64,000 nt of DNA from Taiwanofungus camphoratus (Eukaryota > Basidiomycota > Agaricomycetes > Polyporales > Taiwanofungaceae). Shown here in pieces: positions 61,274 through 64,000 of the stretch. Within the stretch, counting starts at the first letter, position 1, and each line of letters begins with the position of its first letter. The notes beneath the pieces are model-generated. The model was not told where the DNA came from and did not search any database. It saw only the letters and a list, made by a program, of their open reading frames with translations. Location of the stretch: positions 310,001-374,000 of the forward strand of contig CP021223.1 in assembly GCA_003999685.1 (NCBI GenBank). The letters are read 5' to 3'. The translations under genes and the position numbers were made by a program.

Positions 61274-62515
61274 ATGGTATGTCCGCCTTGTCTCTAGTGA
61301 TTTGAGACGCTAACCGATCTGAAATAGGCCAGACGTTATGACAGTGCGTCATACCCTCTTGTGCTCTGGTGGTTTAACTGACACAGCGCTCGTCTGTAGG
61401 TCGCACAACGATCTTCTCGCCAGAAGGTGAGTATCTAGTTAGGTCTTATTGAACTGTGCTAATCATTGGTATTTGTGACAGGGCGACTATATCAAAGTAT
61501 GTCGACCCTTCTGCTGCTGGACTAAATTATTTTCGTTGATCATTGCAACTATCTTTCAGTCGAATATGCTATGGAGGCGATCTCACACGCCGGCACTGTC
61601 CTTGGAGTATTAGCAAAGGATGGTGTCGTACTCGCAGCGGAGAAGAAGGTGACTGGCAAACTACTCGACTTGAGCGGCGCAAAGGAAGGCGGCTATGGTG
61701 GAAGTGGGGAGAAGATATTTTTACTGAATTCGTGCGTCAAATTTGATTATCCTCGTTATCCGTGCTCTAAACTCCAAGTGCGACAGAAATGTGATAGCAG
61801 GCGTTGCAGGCATTACAGCAGATGCGAACTCGCTTGTCAACTATGCGCGGCAGGCTGCGCAGAAACATTTATTCTCGTACAATGAGGACATCCCAGTAGA
61901 ATTTCTCGCGCAGCGGCTATGCGATCTCAAACAAGGATATACACAATACGGAGGTACGCATGTTTCCCTCACATTTTCTGTGTACTCACCCTAGTCTTGG
62001 GGTCTCAATCAAGGTCTGCGCCCCTTCGGCGTCTCGCTTCTTTATGCCGGATACGATCCACATTATGAATTCCAACTTTACCACTCGGACCCGTCGGGAA
62101 ACTATTCGGGTTGGAAAGCGACATGTATTGGTGCAAACAATGGTACCGCCCAAAGCTTGCTGAAACAAGAGTACAAGGAGGACATGGGCGTCGACGAGGC
62201 AGTCGGCCTCGTTCTTCGAGTAATGAGCAAGACAATGGATAGCACAACGCTAGGCAGCGAGAAATGTACGCATTCTAGTCTCTTCAGTCTTGTGACGACT
62301 CTGTTGTTCCGCACCGTCCAATCACCCCTTGATTGTATAAAGTATCGTTTCGGTGGGCTGACACTGTTATATCTACAGTGGAGTTTGCAACGCTTACAGT
62401 CGATCCTGTGACGAAGCAACCAAAGGCGAAGATTTACAAACCTGCAGAGATCGACGCGATGCTGCAGAAGCAGGGGCTTGGGAAGAAGGACGAAGATGCT
62501 GAGATGGCGACATAA
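61274..62515 (+). CDS. PRE9: 20S proteasome alpha subunit PRE9 (PSMA4)
   Basis: The start codon is alone at the end of exon 1 (61274-61276), followed by exons of 16 nt (61328-61343), 27 nt (61400-61426) and 15 nt (61482-61496). Together they spell [19 protein letters not shown], the alpha-subunit N-terminal signature. The next exon from 61560 reads [20 protein letters not shown]; later ones give [60 protein letters not shown] and the end [39 protein letters not shown]-type starts mark the PSMA4/Pre9 branch of the outer ring, which gates the proteasome. No damage seen. An acidic-basic tail follows the fold. Confidence 0.93.
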
Positions 62516-62796
62516 TACATGACATTTTCTGTGGACTTGTTACCTAGTTGTATACGATACAAAGCTGCTGCTTTCTCGTTTGGTGTCTTTCCGCTGAACC
62601 AGTCGAGTTGAGGCAATTACTACGGATGACCTGGCTGGAACATGTCTGCTGGATACCGTGTTCCTCTGCGCGTCTATTTTTAGTCCGTGCGTGTCAGTCT
62701 GGGTTCTCACCATTTCAGTACAAGTACCTCTCCATAGCACCATTGCCGCAGCCATCCCATCTGACTGCCCCCACCAGCTACGACCCTCGATTCAGG
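62516..62796 (+). other. Spacer between PRE9 and copper transporter
   Basis: 281 bp with the PRE9 3' UTR and the next promoter. Nothing else seen. Confidence 0.35.
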
Positions 62797-63496
62797 ATGG
62801 ACCACAGTATGCACAGTATGATGGACCATAGCAGTCATAATACGATGGCCCACAGCACCTCGATGCCCATGCGCTGTTCCATGAACATGCTCTGGAACAC
62901 GCAGATCGAGAACACCTGCATCGTCTTTCGCTCCTGGCATATTTCCTCGAACACCCACTTCGTACTCTCGTGCATTGCCATTGCTGCGCTCGGCGTACTG
63001 TACGAGTGGCTCCGTGTAGCCCAGCGGAACGTAGACTTGCGCATCGCACGGAGGCTGATTGCGGAGGGAAAAGGAAAAGCGCGGACCACCAGGAGTGGAA
63101 GAAATACTCCCGAAAGCGATTCTGAGGGCGCGGGGCTTTTGACAGGTGTACCGGTCCTGAAGGCGAGGCTTGGGTAAGCATGTTCTTCAAGCTTGAGAGG
63201 TGTTGAGCTTAGTCTTGTATAGGACACCTCTTCCCCTTGTTGCCCGTCTCACCCGGGCCATACTATATGGGTTTTCTGTCTTTCTGTCCTTTTTCCTAAT
63301 GCTTGTTTTCATGACGTACAACGTACGTATCCACTTTCTCTCACTTCATTATAGCATGTCTTGATTTTGCCCTGTTCAGGCATACTTGATTCTTGCCGTT
63401 GTCCTTGGTGCCGCCATAGGCCACTTCATCTTTGGAGCTACCATGGACCTTGAGGCGGTGGGCTTAGTGGATGGCAAGGGCATGGCTTGTCATTGA
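62797..63496 (+). CDS. CTR-family copper transporter
   Basis: Three exons (62797-63173, 63223-63322, 63380-63496) give 197 residues. A Met/His-rich N-terminus (DHSMHSMMDHSSHNTMAHS) that can bind Cu(I) precedes three membrane helices: SSNTHFVLSCIAIAALGVLY; ILYGFSVFLSFFLMLVFMTY, carrying the MxxxM selectivity motif (MLVFM); and LILAVVLGAAIGHFIFG, carrying the GxxxG packing motif (GAAIG). The order and spacing match Ctr transporters that import Cu(I) as trimers at the plasma membrane or export it from vacuoles (Ctr2 type). A cytosolic loop rich in Arg/Gly lies between helices 1 and 2, and the protein ends MACH. Plasma-membrane versus vacuolar location cannot be read from sequence. Confidence 0.9.
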
Positions 63497-63877
63497 ACCT
63501 GACAGTTTAACATGCGCGATTGTATGACTGGGGGTGTTCTGAATGTTGTTGTCCATCGACTATGATCTTCGATCTTGTGCAATCTATATCGCTGTGAATT
63601 CTCAATCTCTATTTAGAATCCACTGTAACACTACAGTCATTACTGAGTACCATGCACCCGGTAGGATCGAGTCAGGATATCAATCGTGAAGTGTCAAGCT
63701 AAAGCCAGGCACAACTTTGACTGTGGCACATAGACAGGAATGCTACATTCTGCAGTAGAGGCAGGTGTGCACGTTGTGAATGGGATTGCAATACAAGGTC
63801 AGACAGAGAGATCAAAAGCTACTAACACATGACACAATTTTTCGTGGAGGATGCGAGCCGATATAATCCCAAAACTC
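63497..63877. other. Convergent intergenic region
   Basis: 381 bp between the copper transporter and the gene at the right edge. AT-rich with nothing supported. Confidence 0.4.
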
Positions 63878-64000
63878 TCATCGCCTGATACCACGCGCTG
63901 CAGGGACGCCGCGACCACGACGAGCTGTAAGATAACAAGGCATTAGTGTCGACAAAATTGAACAAAATTAGAGACAAGCTAACCGTTGGCTGTGGATCGA
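63878..64000 (-). CDS. C-terminal end of a gene cut by the window edge, RG-rich tail
   Basis: Two exon pieces (64000-63984 and 63924-63878, joined by a GT-AG intron with GTTAGC donor and CTTACAG acceptor) give RSTANARRGRGVPAARGIRR and a stop at 63878. The Arg/Gly tail recalls Sm or Lsm proteins and other RNA-binding proteins, but too little is present to name it. Confidence 0.4.

Noticed and set aside
1-64000. CRISPR arrays, bacterial operons, biosynthetic gene cluster
   Set aside because: No regular repeat-spacer array, no operon structure and no core synthase gene (PKS, NRPS, terpene synthase) seen; the window is ordinary fungal chromosome.

Overview
The window reads as nuclear DNA of a filamentous basidiomycete, most likely an Agaricomycete. 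Nearly every gene is broken by short GT-AG introns of about 50-70 nt. Genes lie close together on both strands. Several families seem mushroom-specific (a DUF6593-type protein and two large uncharacterised membrane proteins). PalC, Hac1-type bZIP, CTI6-type PHD and Rpr2 genes are all fungal in type. All homology calls come from reading the translated sequence; no database search was run.

Layout, left to right. 1-5.3 kb: two membrane-anchored glutaredoxins (one without active-site cysteines) flank a HAD phosphatase. 5.6-14.2 kb: Golgi tether subunit COG2 and the CORVET subunit VPS8, tail to tail. 14.5-26.2 kb: a PHD-finger Rpd3-complex protein (CTI6-like), threonine dehydratase (ILV1), a small complex I subunit (NDUFB3-like), DNA topoisomerase I and CDP-diacylglycerol synthase. 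26.8-34 kb: ribosomal protein uS12 (RPS23), a MetX-type alpha/beta hydrolase, the pH-signalling BRO1 protein PalC and an F-box protein. 34.5-38.7 kb: an 884-residue single-pass membrane protein whose ectodomain is a tandem duplication. 38.7-42.6 kb is gene-poor and holds a broken isoprenylcysteine methyltransferase copy. 42.6-48.2 kb: a MoxR/ChlI-like AAA+ relative, RNase P subunit RPR2 and a Hac1/Xbp1-type bZIP factor. 48.8-57.4 kb: a multi-pass membrane protein, gluconokinase and a DUF6593-type protein. 58-64 kb: histone chaperone CHZ1, a CpG-free relic of about 1.2 kb, 20S proteasome subunit PRE9, a CTR copper transporter and the tail of one more gene at the edge.

Most genes are housekeeping and unrelated in pathway; I see no biosynthetic cluster. 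The best signals are in RNA processing. The HAC1-like gene carries a 7-nt-loop hairpin of the kind Ire1 cuts, placed where a frameshifting excision would join two open frames, and an upstream ORF whose stop overlaps its start codon. TOP1 puts its catalytic tyrosine in a 24-nt exon. PRE9 splits its N-terminus over an ATG-only exon and exons of 16, 27 and 15 nt. I found no wholly new multi-gene system.
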